DNA of 13,537 nt, taken from positions 1-13,537 of the forward strand of contig JALSTJ010000139.1 in NCBI GenBank assembly GCA_026983815.1, written 5' to 3'. The translations under genes were made by a program, and so were the position numbers. Below the pieces are notes generated by a model that saw only the letters and a list, made by a program, of their open reading frames with translations, did no database searches and was not told the DNA's origin. Origin of the DNA: Flavobacteriales bacterium. GTDB taxonomy: Bacteria > Bacteroidota > Bacteroidia > Flavobacteriales > Flavobacteriaceae. This document shows positions 1-7,178 of the stretch, one piece after another (position 1 is the first letter of the stretch; the number at the start of each line of letters is the position of its first letter).

Positions 1-481
1 TGTGGATGGACAAACCATAAATTTTAATCCCGATATAGATTTAAGCGTTTACGAAACTTATAAAGTCATTAATGTGGAAAAGGTAACCGGAAAAGTGCCT
101 TTAACCGATGCTGATATCATTGTTTCTGCCGGTCGTGGATTAAAAGGTCCTGAAAATTGGGGAATGATTGAAGAGCTTGCCGATGTTTTGGGCGCTGCCA
201 CCGCTTGTTCAAAACCGGTTGCCGACTTGGGTTGGCGTCCGCATACCGAACATGTGGGACAAACCGGAAAACAAGTGGCACCCAATCTTTATATCGCCAT
301 AGGTATTTCGGGAGCTATTCAACATTTAGCCGGTGTTAATTCTTCAAAAAACATCCTGGTAATCAACAACGACCCCGAAGCTCCATTCTTTAAAGCTGCT
401 GATTATGGCATTGTAGGAGATGCCTTTGAAGTAGTTCCTAATTTGATTGAAAAACTTAAAGAATTTAAGGCAGCACATTAA
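1..481 (+). CDS. etfA: Electron transfer flavoprotein alpha subunit, C-terminal part (5' end outside the window)
   Basis: EtfA forms a heterodimer with EtfB, binds FAD in its C-terminal domain, and passes electrons from acyl-CoA and related dehydrogenases to the respiratory chain in the cytoplasm. About 160 codons are present, from the first full codon at position 2 to TAA at 479-481. They cover the FAD-binding domain: GRGLKGPENWG, then GWRPHTEHVGQTG, PNLYIAIGISGAIQH and NNDPEAPFFKAADYGIVGD. This series of motifs is diagnostic of the family. The GTG at position 2 is an internal valine, not a start, because the family has a further N-terminal domain of roughly the same size that must lie upstream. 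etfB would be expected just before it. A strong hairpin terminator follows 9 bases after the stop. Identification is firm. Confidence 0.96.
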   Translation, partial: VDGQTINFNPDIDLSVYETYKVINVEKVTGKVPLTDADIIVSAGRGLKGPENWGMIEELADVLGAATACSKPVADLGWRPHTEHVGQTGKQVAPNLYIAIGISGAIQHLAGVNSSKNILVINNDPEAPFFKAADYGIVGDAFEVVPNLIEKLKEFKAAH

Positions 482-490
482 AAATTAATC

Positions 491-517
491 AAAAAACCTG
501 CCTTTGGCAGGTTTTTT
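491..517 (+). terminator. Rho-independent terminator after etfA
   Basis: A perfect 12-base-pair stem (491-502 with 506-517) encloses a TTT loop. It is GC-rich in the middle (CCTGCC/GGCAGG) and has an A tract on one arm and a T tract on the other. It starts 9 bases after the etfA stop and lies before the promoter of the next gene, so it separates the two units. The flanking A and T tracts would let it work in both directions. Confidence 0.9.
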
Positions 518-540
518 GATATATTAGAACACCAACAAGG

Positions 541-572
541 TTTGTCAGAAAATAAAAAATACCGTAACTTTG
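541..572 (+). promoter_or_regulatory. Bacteroidota-type promoter of the bifunctional nuclease gene
   Basis: A -33 element TTTG at 541-544 is followed, after a 20-base spacer, by the -7 element TAACTTTG at 565-572. This matches the Bacteroidota consensus TTTG-N19 to 21-TAnnTTTG. Transcription would start near 578-580, roughly ten bases before the ATG at 590. This decides the start codon: an upstream in-frame TTG at 542 lies inside the -33 box and cannot be on the mRNA. Confidence 0.8.
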
Positions 573-589
573 TAAAAAGAAATGTTAAA

Positions 590-1264
590 ATGGAATTGAT
601 CAGGTTGGAAGTTGATAGAATTCAATACAGTGAAACCCAAACGGGTGCTTATATCTTATTTTTAAAAGATCCGAAATCACAAAAGAAAATTCCCATTGTA
701 ATTGGCGGAATGGAAGCCCATTCTATTGCAATAGCTTTGGAAGACGGGATTAAACCACAACGCCCTTTGACCCATGATTTGACCAAAAATATTATGGATG
801 TTCATAAAATTCTTTTGGAAAGTATTATTATTGACAAATTTGAAGAAGGTATTTTCTATGCAAAATTATTGACAAACCAAAACGGAAACAAACATCAAAT
901 AGATTCCAGAACTTCAGATGCCATTGCTTTGGCTGTTCGTTTTCATGCACCTATTTTCTGTAAAAAACATATTTTGGAAGAAACCGGAATCATGATAACT
1001 GAATTAACATCAACCAAACCTAAAGATCCTACCGAAGATGATGAATTGATGGAAGTTATTCAACAAGCTTTGGATAATATTACCGAAATTACCCAAAAAA
1101 AAGAAGAAGAACTAACTGAAATAGAAAAATTATCTAAAGAACTTTTTGGAAAAACCATGGTTGTTTTTACCAAAGATGAAATCAAAAATATGCTTCAAAC
1201 CGCTATTGATGATGAACAATATGAAAGAGCGGCAAAACTCAAACGTTATCTGGAATTGATGTAA
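590..1264 (+). CDS. Bifunctional nuclease family protein (DUF151) with C-terminal UVR motif
   Basis: This is a cytoplasmic protein of 224 residues. The DUF151/BFN domain fills residues 1-130: it opens MELIRLEVDRI, then has IPIVIGGMEAHSIAIALE (34-51), RPLTHDL (58-64) and the hallmark SDAIALA (109-115). Plant and bacterial members have been described as having DNase and RNase activity; the role in this lineage is not established. A charged Glu/Lys-rich linker, probably coiled coil, leads to a UVR motif (about 193-224, ending with DDEQYERAAKLKRYLELM), the UvrB/UvrC interaction motif. The ATG at 590 is chosen over TTG 542 because the promoter occupies the latter and the family begins at this methionine. 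It stands between the etfA terminator and a convergent gene 8 bases away. The family call is firm; activity is inferred. Confidence 0.93.
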   Translation: MELIRLEVDRIQYSETQTGAYILFLKDPKSQKKIPIVIGGMEAHSIAIALEDGIKPQRPLTHDLTKNIMDVHKILLESIIIDKFEEGIFYAKLLTNQNGNKHQIDSRTSDAIALAVRFHAPIFCKKHILEETGIMITELTSTKPKDPTEDDELMEVIQQALDNITEITQKKEEELTEIEKLSKELFGKTMVVFTKDEIKNMLQTAIDDEQYERAAKLKRYLELM

Positions 1265-1272
1265 AAATTTTT

Positions 1273-2283
1273 TTAGATTAATTCACTATAATCTCCCAAA
1301 CTTAAACTTTCAAAATTTCCATCATATTTCACAAAATTTCCAATCATTGAGTTTTTAAAACCGGCATTTTTTATCAAATTATTGTTCTGAATCAACGAAT
1401 TTTTAATATTTGAATTTTCAATAATTGTATTTTCTCCAATGGAAACATTGGGACCAATCGTGCTGTTTTTAATAATTACGCCATCGGCAATATAACAAGG
1501 TTCAACAATCTCAGTATCAATAATTTTAGCTTTTTCCGAAATTAATTTTCGCCCTTCGTCAAAATCGTATTGCAAAATTTTGGCATTGGTTTCCACGGCA
1601 ACTTTCGGATTTCCGAAATCCATCCAATCAGAAACTTCACCGGGCTTAAAAACCATACCTTTTTGTTTCATATTTTCCAAAGCAGTTGTCAGTTGATATT
1701 CCCCACCAACCATAATATTTTTATCAAAAAGAGTTTCAATTTCTTTTCTTAAAACAGCTCCGTCTTTGAAATAATAAATTCCGATTATCGCCAAATCCGA
1801 AACAAATTCTTTAGGTTTTTCTACAAAAGTTTCAATGTCATTTTTATCATTGAGTTTTACCACTCCAAAAGCTTCTGGATTTTTAACTTTTTTTACCCAA
1901 ATAATGCTATCGGCATTATTATCCAAATCAAAGGAACCTTTAAATAAAGTATCAGCATAAGCCACCACCACCGGACCATTAAGCAAATCCTTGCCTGCAT
2001 ATACTGCATCGGCAGTTCCCAATGCTTGCTCTTGATAATCAATTTGTCCCTGCGCCCCTATTTCTTTGGCAATTGCCAAAAGTTTGTTTTCTATTTCTTT
2101 ACCAAAATCCTTTTTGATTACAAAAGATATTTTATCAATCGGTTGATGCATGACCTTGGCTATTTCTCTAACCAATCTTTCTGCAACTGTTATTCCTGCT
2201 ACAGGAATTAAAGGTTTAGCTGTTGTTAAAGTATGTGGTCGAAGCCTAGTGCCTCTTCCTGCCATGGGAACGATTATATTCAT
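1273..2283 (-). CDS. Sugar-phosphate nucleotidyltransferase (RmlA/GlmU-like) with C-terminal beta-helix
   Basis: A cytoplasmic enzyme of 336 residues that probably transfers a nucleotide from an NTP to a sugar 1-phosphate, giving an NDP-sugar for surface polysaccharide or glycoconjugate synthesis. The NTP-transferase domain has GRGTRLRP (9-16) with K23, QALGTADAV (86-94), a metal-binding D111 in YADTLF, FGVV (139-142), the EKP motif (155-157), GGEYQLTTAL (193-202) and W220-x-D222-x-G224. From about residue 255, imperfect hexapeptide repeats (IADGVIIKNSTIGPNVSIGE and so on) form a left-handed beta-helix, as in GlmU-like and archaeal bifunctional enzymes. Sugar and nucleotide specificity cannot be read from the sequence. 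Its ATG lies inside the 3' end of the upstream phosphatase gene (38-base overlap), so translation is likely coupled and there is no promoter of its own in the gap. Confidence 0.92.
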   Translation of the reverse strand: MNIIVPMAGRGTRLRPHTLTTAKPLIPVAGITVAERLVREIAKVMHQPIDKISFVIKKDFGKEIENKLLAIAKEIGAQGQIDYQEQALGTADAVYAGKDLLNGPVVVAYADTLFKGSFDLDNNADSIIWVKKVKNPEAFGVVKLNDKNDIETFVEKPKEFVSDLAIIGIYYFKDGAVLRKEIETLFDKNIMVGGEYQLTTALENMKQKGMVFKPGEVSDWMDFGNPKVAVETNAKILQYDFDEGRKLISEKAKIIDTEIVEPCYIADGVIIKNSTIGPNVSIGENTIIENSNIKNSLIQNNNLIKNAGFKNSMIGNFVKYDGNFESLSLGDYSELI

Positions 2284-3616
2284 CTTGTTTAATAATAAAT
2301 TCGTTTATTTTTTTACCTTTTTTATCATAAAAATCAATTTTTATATGACGGTCTTTTCCTTTGCCTTCAATATTAAAAATTGCAAAATTACGTTTCATAA
2401 TCAAGGTTCCCGGAATTCTCAAAAGGTTTTTCTCTTGCCTTCCATGTTCATTGGGTCCGGATGTAAAAGGAGATACCGTTACATCCCATATTTTAGGAAA
2501 ACGATTTCCTTGTTCCAACAAACTTATTTCTGTCAAATGTCTGTCCCCGGTTAAGAAAATAACATTGGTCAAGCCCTCTTTATAGATAAAGTCGATGATA
2601 TCTTGTCTTTCTTTGTCAAAGCCATGATTGGAATAAGTCTCGAAGTTGCGGGCAGTATTCAAAAATTGTCCACCCATTACAACAAATTTAAATCTGGCTT
2701 TACTAAATACCAAAGCATTTTTAAGCCATTGTAATTGTTTGGCTCCCAATTCGGTTTTATAATCTTTGGATTTTAAGTTATTGGGATCTCTGTAATATCT
2801 GTTATCCAACAAAAAGAAATCGGCATCATTATAGCTGAATTTATATGTAGCGCTTTTGAGTCCAGCCACCGGACGCGGATTTGCCCAAAACAATTTGAAC
2901 ATATCAATGGATAAATCTTTATTCCAAAAACTTCCGTCACTATCATTGGGACCGAAATCATGATCATCCAAGATGGCATAATGTGGAACTGTAGCAAAAA
3001 GCTTTTGTTTCTCAGGTATAGACCAATCATGTGTATATCGGTAAATATATCCCCATTTGCTATCCCACTCGTTTTGTCTCAAATAAATATTGTCTCCATC
3101 CCAAATCATAAAATTAGGATGTTTTTCAGGAATACGTGTATAAATTTCATAATTTCCTCCGTATTTGTTTCCTTTTCTGTCAAAAGGGATATCATTTATA
3201 TAAGCTCCCGAACCAAATGCAAATTTAAAATCTTTGGGCGCATGATGATATGCCCAAACTTCCTGAGTAGTAAATTCCAAAGGATAATCAAATTTTATCT
3301 TACTATTATTAATGTATAATTGATAAGAATAAGTGGTTCCGGGTTTTAGATGATCAATAATATATTTTGCAATATAAGCTCTTGATTTTTGAGTTTTTTT
3401 GGTTGTTGTAAATTTTTTGGTTTCGGGTTTATTCTTTTCCCAATAAGCAAATTTTACTTTTGCCGGTTTTTTGGTTTGAACCCAAAGTTTAATATCAATT
3501 TTATTTACACGACCCAACATGGGACCTGCCTGTAAATATTTTTTTTGAGCAATGGTCAAACTGCTGACGGATAAGCTTATAAATAAAATAAGCAAACGAA
3601 GTTTATTAATTTTCAT
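2246..3616 (-). CDS. Secreted PhoD-like alkaline phosphatase (metallophosphatase)
   Basis: The 456-residue product has a signal peptide (1-23, cleavage probably before Q24), so it is exported. Residues about 28-118 form an N-terminal beta-sandwich like PhoD_N (QAGPMLGRV...LKPGTTYSYQL...FTTQE). The metallophosphatase domain follows, with FGSGAY (134-139), WDGDNIY (172-178), LDDHDFG (216-222), LDNRYYRD (270-277) and TGDRH (356-360), which carry the expected Asp, Asn and His metal ligands. PhoD enzymes hydrolyse phosphomono- and/or phosphodiesters and use calcium and iron; the substrate here is unknown. The ATG at 3616 is chosen over an in-frame TTG at 3637, because that TTG lies within the -7 box and the signal peptide starts at this methionine. 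The last codons overlap the nucleotidyltransferase gene and encode a basic tail (SHGRKRH). Confidence 0.93.
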   Translation of the reverse strand: MKINKLRLLILFISLSVSSLTIAQKKYLQAGPMLGRVNKIDIKLWVQTKKPAKVKFAYWEKNKPETKKFTTTKKTQKSRAYIAKYIIDHLKPGTTYSYQLYINNSKIKFDYPLEFTTQEVWAYHHAPKDFKFAFGSGAYINDIPFDRKGNKYGGNYEIYTRIPEKHPNFMIWDGDNIYLRQNEWDSKWGYIYRYTHDWSIPEKQKLFATVPHYAILDDHDFGPNDSDGSFWNKDLSIDMFKLFWANPRPVAGLKSATYKFSYNDADFFLLDNRYYRDPNNLKSKDYKTELGAKQLQWLKNALVFSKARFKFVVMGGQFLNTARNFETYSNHGFDKERQDIIDFIYKEGLTNVIFLTGDRHLTEISLLEQGNRFPKIWDVTVSPFTSGPNEHGRQEKNLLRIPGTLIMKRNFAIFNIEGKGKDRHIKIDFYDKKGKKINEFIIKQDEYNRSHGRKRH

Positions 3617-3634
3617 TATCGTAAATTTTGATAA

Positions 3635-3642
3635 CAAATTTA
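3635..3642 (-). promoter_or_regulatory. -7 box of the PhoD/nucleotidyltransferase operon promoter
   Basis: On the minus strand the sequence reads TAAATTTG, a full match to the Bacteroidota -7 consensus TAnnTTTG. It ends 18 bases before the ATG at 3616, giving a leader of roughly 12 bases. No good -33 TTTG is seen at 17-21 bases upstream, so the promoter may be weak or activator-dependent. Confidence 0.6.
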
Positions 3643-3781
3643 TGCTTTTTTTTGGTGAACACGATTTCTTTTTTAATTTTTTTTAACGATTAAATATCAT
3701 TTCTTTATACAAATTCCTTGAAGTAAACACCACCAACCAAATTTTGGAACAGCTTTTGCAAGATTTATAAAAAAAACACGC

Positions 3782-4660
3782 ATGAAAAATTTAACATGGA
3801 CAATTATTCTTTTCGGACTTGTATCAATTTCTTGTGTTCGTGAGGTTCGAGTAAATGACTATAATTCTTCTCAAACAAGTTTACTAGGATTGTTAACTTC
3901 CTACGATTTGTGGTATGTGGATATTGACCGAACCCAAGGAAGCGGAAATATACCATTTGTCAGCAGAGCATTCACAATGAGTTTTATGCCGAATGGAGAA
4001 GTTTGGGCAAACAATAATATTGCCGGAATTGGATATACGGGAAATGGTTTTGGCGTAAAAACGGGAGAATATTTTGTAAATGAAAACAATGGAACTCTTG
4101 AGATTAATCATATAATTGATGGTTGGAATGATTTTTCGGTAACACAATTATCCAATAATGAGATAAAAATTTATAATAGTTTTGAAAATGTTAGTTACTA
4201 TTTGACGGGATATCATATAAATCAGTTTGATTTTGATGCATTATTTTATGATAATGTTGCTTACTTTCTACAAGATTATGAATATTGGGACAAAACCACA
4301 GAAACTATTCAATATCCTGCCGATTTCGATTTGGAAAATATTATTAAATTTTATTTTGACAATACACATGATTTTTTGTTTAGTTCTTCACAAGATTTAC
4401 CCGGAAGTGAGAATATCTATTGGGATTTTACAGGACAATACCAAATAAGACCGGCAGAAGGAGGCCAGCCCAGACGCATGATTTTGGAATACAATCAAGG
4501 TTTTTATGAAAATTTCTATTTAGATATCCTAGATGATTCCAATATCAGACTTACTCAAATTTCCACTGGAAATACATATACTTTTGAAGCACGATATTAT
4601 ATTCAATATTACAGACCTAACCAAAGAAAAAAGATAAAGAGTAATTATTTGAAAATATAA
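3782..4660 (+). CDS. Flavobacterial lipoprotein of unknown function
   Basis: A 292-residue protein with a lipoprotein signal peptide ending in the lipobox ISC (Cys18), so it should be lipid-anchored in the outer membrane or periplasm. The mature part is rich in Tyr, Phe, Asn and Asp, has no transmembrane segment, and looks mainly beta-stranded. Features include SYDLWYVDIDRT (40-51), a Gly/Asn-rich segment around 83-95 (IGYTGNGFG), YFLQDYEYWDKT, and a second SSQD...IYWDFTGQYQI part that may be a repeat of the first half (each half pairs a WYVD/YWDF strand with a FDLEN/FYENFYL element). From memory, similar flavobacterial proteins are sometimes named 'nicotinic acid mononucleotide adenylyltransferase'; nothing in this sequence supports that, as it is exported and lacks an HxGH motif. 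It ends in a basic tail (NQRKKIKSN). A hairpin terminator follows. No clear promoter box was found in 3643-3781. Confidence 0.85.
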   Translation: MKNLTWTIILFGLVSISCVREVRVNDYNSSQTSLLGLLTSYDLWYVDIDRTQGSGNIPFVSRAFTMSFMPNGEVWANNNIAGIGYTGNGFGVKTGEYFVNENNGTLEINHIIDGWNDFSVTQLSNNEIKIYNSFENVSYYLTGYHINQFDFDALFYDNVAYFLQDYEYWDKTTETIQYPADFDLENIIKFYFDNTHDFLFSSSQDLPGSENIYWDFTGQYQIRPAEGGQPRRMILEYNQGFYENFYLDILDDSNIRLTQISTGNTYTFEARYYIQYYRPNQRKKIKSNYLKI

Positions 4661-4683
4661 AAGTTCATAGTTTGTTTTTGTTT

Positions 4684-4718
4684 GATTAAGTGTTTCAAAA
4701 ATTTTGAAACACTTAATC
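4684..4718 (+). terminator. Hairpin terminator after the lipoprotein gene
   Basis: A 17-base perfect inverted repeat (4684-4700 with 4702-4718) lies 23 bases after the stop and is followed by TTTT. The AT-rich centre would open into a loop, leaving a stem of about 13 pairs. It separates this gene from the outer-membrane protein gene. Confidence 0.75.
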
Positions 4719-4788
4719 TTTTAATAGATATACTTTTTAATAAAATAGTTCGTTAAAATGCCAAAGGTTAATCATTAAAACAAAAACA

Positions 4789-5484
4789 ATGAAAAAAATA
4801 TTATTCTTAAGCTTGTTTCTCTGTTTAGTTAATATAACTGAAACAATTGCTCAAACAAAAAGCAAGTCTAAAACTTCCATATCAATCCAAACCGGTTATA
4901 ATAGAGGATTGGGTATTATGGCAAGTTTTAGCATTCATCATTTAGCTGAAGGATTGCCTGGAAATCTTAGACTTAGCATTGGATTAAACTCATTAGACCC
5001 CGGGAATGGTTTGGAGGCCAGAAGAATTTTTATTAATAATAACACCAATGGAACTTTAGAAAAAAAAGGGAAATCTATCGATTTTAGGGCCGATTATATG
5101 TTCCCTGCAAATATTCTTAATCTTAAAAATTCATACTGGGTTTTTGGCCCTAGATATTCCAATTTCAAAGCTAATTTCAAATTTGTAGGAGGAAATGAAA
5201 ATTTTGATGTAACTACACAACAATGGGGAATAGGTATAGGACTTGACAATTACTTTAAAATAAATGCTAAATGGGATATTTCCTTCGCTTTGGGAGTAGA
5301 TTATTTTTTCGATAATACGCTAACAGGACATGACACTAGTTATACTCCTAATGGAGACAATATAAATCCTAGAAATAATAATCAAAATAACAATAGTCCA
5401 TTCACTTATCTAGATGCCGACAAAGCAATTAACCAACCTCAACTTATGCCGCGTATAATGGTAGGACTTCTACATAAGCTATAA
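4789..5484 (+). CDS. Probable outer-membrane beta-barrel protein
   Basis: A 231-residue exported protein. The signal peptide occupies residues 1-21 (MKKILFLSLFLCLVNITETIAQ, cleavage around A21/Q22). After a short basic linker come alternating amphipathic strands (TSISIQTGYNRG, GIMASFSIHHL, NLRLSIGLNSL, SIDFRADYMF, YWVFGPRYSNFKANFKFVGG, QQWGIGIGLDNYFKI, WDISFALGVDYFF) and a final strand, QLMPRIMVGLLHKL. This pattern fits a small barrel of about eight to ten strands. The late loop is rich in Asn, Pro and Asp (around 184-203) and probably faces outward. No enzymatic motif is seen and the ligand is unknown. It lies alone between two terminators with the lipoprotein gene upstream. No clear TAnnTTTG box was found in 4719-4788. 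Start ATG at 4789 is fixed by the signal peptide. The barrel is inferred from strand pattern only. Confidence 0.8.
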   Translation: MKKILFLSLFLCLVNITETIAQTKSKSKTSISIQTGYNRGLGIMASFSIHHLAEGLPGNLRLSIGLNSLDPGNGLEARRIFINNNTNGTLEKKGKSIDFRADYMFPANILNLKNSYWVFGPRYSNFKANFKFVGGNENFDVTTQQWGIGIGLDNYFKINAKWDISFALGVDYFFDNTLTGHDTSYTPNGDNINPRNNNQNNNSPFTYLDADKAINQPQLMPRIMVGLLHKL

Positions 5485-5520
5485 AAAAAACCACTTATAT
5501 TTTAGTGTATAATTAATCAT

Positions 5521-5558
5521 ATAATAAAAAAGGGAGCTAAAGCTCCCTTTTTTATTAT
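5521..5558. terminator. Bidirectional terminator between convergent genes
   Basis: A perfect 18-base inverted repeat (5521-5538 with 5541-5558) with an AA loop. The core is GGGAGCT/AGCTCCC flanked by six A and six T. It lies 36 bases after the outer-membrane protein stop and 8 bases after the oxidoreductase stop on the other strand, so it can end transcripts from both sides. Confidence 0.9.
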
Positions 5559-5566
5559 CTAATTAT

Positions 5567-6997
5567 TTAATTTTGTTTGGCTTCTAATTGTTTTTTCTTT
5601 TCTTCTATGACATGTTCATAACGAACGGGTTTGTGTGCTTCAACCCAAGATTTATAATTCTTATATCCAACTTTTTCTTGATATTGTTTGGTTAGTTCCC
5701 AAATATGTTCAATAGTTATATCATCAGGAACCTCCTTATTAAGAATTTCTCCCAAAAGACCCGAAACTTTTTTGTCTGTTTTATTACGCACTTCCTTATT
5801 GTAAGCTTCCAATTCCATATCCAATGCTTGGGTATTTTTCTTAAGATAATTTTCAATCAAGTTTTGTGTAACTGCCGAACCGTGATCTTTGGCTGTTTTG
5901 ATATTGCCTTTTCCGGTTACCGCATTTCCTATGGCAAAAACATTGTCATATCCATAAATTTGAGAACTTTCATTATTCACGGTTTTCAAACGATCTCCTT
6001 CATAAGGTATTCCATTGATAGGTTCGGGAATACTTCCAATAGAAGATATAACTTGTGCAGTATAAACAGGAAAACGCTCTCCGGCTATATAATATAACTT
6101 TCCATTTTCATCAGTATGATTTTTTTGCATAATCAAACCTTTAAGTTTTCCATCCTCTTCAATATATTCAGCTGGTGTTGCTTCCGGAATAAAATTAAAA
6201 TGGAATTTTTGTTTATAATTTTCCAATATTTTTTGAGAAACTTTTTGAGCTTTCTCTCTGGACTCCGGGTCACCACCTTGTGGCTGTTTTAAAGGCATAT
6301 GCTTGGCTTGACGCCTGTAAACCAAGGTCGCTCCTTTTAACCCCAAATCTTCATATCTTACACCAAATTTTTCAAGATATTTATCTAAACCTTTCTTCTC
6401 CATTTCAAATTGGTCTACCACAATATCCTCTCCAAATTTTTCTCTTAATTTTTGTTCAACCAATTCCATCATGGCAATTTTTATAACATCCAAAGAAGCC
6501 AAACCTCCACCTATAATTACAACTCCATCTTCAATCTCATATTGTTTACCCTTATAGTCCGGCTCGTGTTTATGATTATACCATTTAACCAAATCATTTT
6601 GATAAATCAATTGTTTGTCTTTAAATTTATTTATACCTGGAACAGGCAACGGACGATCTTTCCATGCACCATTGGCTAAAATAACTGCTGAAAAACCCAT
6701 ATCAACCAAATCTTCAAATGATAAATCTTTTCCTACTTTTACATTAGGAATAAAACGGATATTGTCCTGATCCAACTTTCTATCAATTTCAGCTTCTTGT
6801 TTGTCTCTTAATTTTTCATGCCATTTGGGCAATCCGTCTTCTAATTTTCCATAGGGCAACGTGTTTTGATCAAAAACTACAACTTTTACTCCTTTATCAG
6901 CTAAAAGACCTGCTGCTTCAGAACCGGACACCGCACTTCCGACAATGGCTACATAATGACTTTGTTTTTGTTGTTTATCTGTATCTTGTTTCCACAT
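5567..6997 (-). CDS. FAD/NAD(P)-dependent oxidoreductase (GltD / ferredoxin-NADP reductase-like)
   Basis: A 476-residue cytoplasmic flavoprotein. An N-terminal Rossmann fold binds FAD: VGSAVSGSEAAG (19-30) with D43 closing strand two, then PYGKLEDGLPKWH (48-60) and ILANGAWKDRPLPVPG (106-121). A second Rossmann motif, GGGLASLDV (163-171), with YRR (227-229) suggests NADPH. ISSIGSIPEP (317-326) and FAIGNAVTGKGN (354-365) complete the FAD site, followed by a charged helical C-terminal part of about 100 residues. The layout matches the GltD/FprA group, but the first loop is GSAVSG rather than GSGPSG, and the protein has no cysteine at all, so it holds no Fe-S cluster and no redox disulfide of its own. 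The electron acceptor is therefore unknown. It is a single gene with its own -7 box and terminator. The start ATG at 6995-6997 is the only reasonable one. Confidence 0.88.
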   Translation of the reverse strand: MWKQDTDKQQKQSHYVAIVGSAVSGSEAAGLLADKGVKVVVFDQNTLPYGKLEDGLPKWHEKLRDKQEAEIDRKLDQDNIRFIPNVKVGKDLSFEDLVDMGFSAVILANGAWKDRPLPVPGINKFKDKQLIYQNDLVKWYNHKHEPDYKGKQYEIEDGVVIIGGGLASLDVIKIAMMELVEQKLREKFGEDIVVDQFEMEKKGLDKYLEKFGVRYEDLGLKGATLVYRRQAKHMPLKQPQGGDPESREKAQKVSQKILENYKQKFHFNFIPEATPAEYIEEDGKLKGLIMQKNHTDENGKLYYIAGERFPVYTAQVISSIGSIPEPINGIPYEGDRLKTVNNESSQIYGYDNVFAIGNAVTGKGNIKTAKDHGSAVTQNLIENYLKKNTQALDMELEAYNKEVRNKTDKKVSGLLGEILNKEVPDDITIEHIWELTKQYQEKVGYKNYKSWVEAHKPVRYEHVIEEKKKQLEAKQN

Positions 6998-7017
6998 AAG
7001 ATTTCTGTTTTTTTTTA

Positions 7018-7025
7018 CAAATATA
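7018..7025 (-). promoter_or_regulatory. -7 box of the oxidoreductase promoter
   Basis: The minus strand reads TATATTTG, a full match to TAnnTTTG, ending 20 bases before the ATG at 6997. The matching -33 position shows only weak similarity to TTTG. The divergent gap 6998-7178 also holds the promoter of the chaperone operon; the remainder is plain AT-rich sequence. Confidence 0.6.
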
Positions 7026-7142
7026 TAAGTTTAGGCACAATAATCATCACTTAAATATCAAAAAAAATTATAGCCATTATAATAATTTTAGATAGATCAA
7101 CCGATACATTAAATTATATATAGATAATTAAAACAAAAATCT

Positions 7143-7150
7143 TAAATTTG
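7143..7150 (+). promoter_or_regulatory. -7 box of the PpiC/SurA/MoxR operon promoter
   Basis: TAAATTTG fully matches the TAnnTTTG consensus and ends 28 bases before the ATG at 7179. The expected -33 region (about 7119-7123) is AT-rich with no TTTG. It is the only good candidate in front of the four-gene run. Confidence 0.6.
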
Positions 7151-7178
7151 CGTTTGATATCATCTAAAACGATAAAAA

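Noticed and set aside
542..589. TTG start for a longer bifunctional nuclease protein
   Set aside because: The TTG lies within the -33 promoter element, and the family begins at the ATG at 590.
2150..2554. Plus-strand open frame of 134 codons across the phosphatase/nucleotidyltransferase overlap
   Set aside because: Both minus-strand genes have clear motifs through this region, and the peptide looks like random Phe/Ile-rich translation.
3617..3637. TTG start for a longer PhoD-like protein
   Set aside because: On the minus strand this TTG overlaps the TAAATTTG box, and the signal peptide begins at the ATG at 3616.
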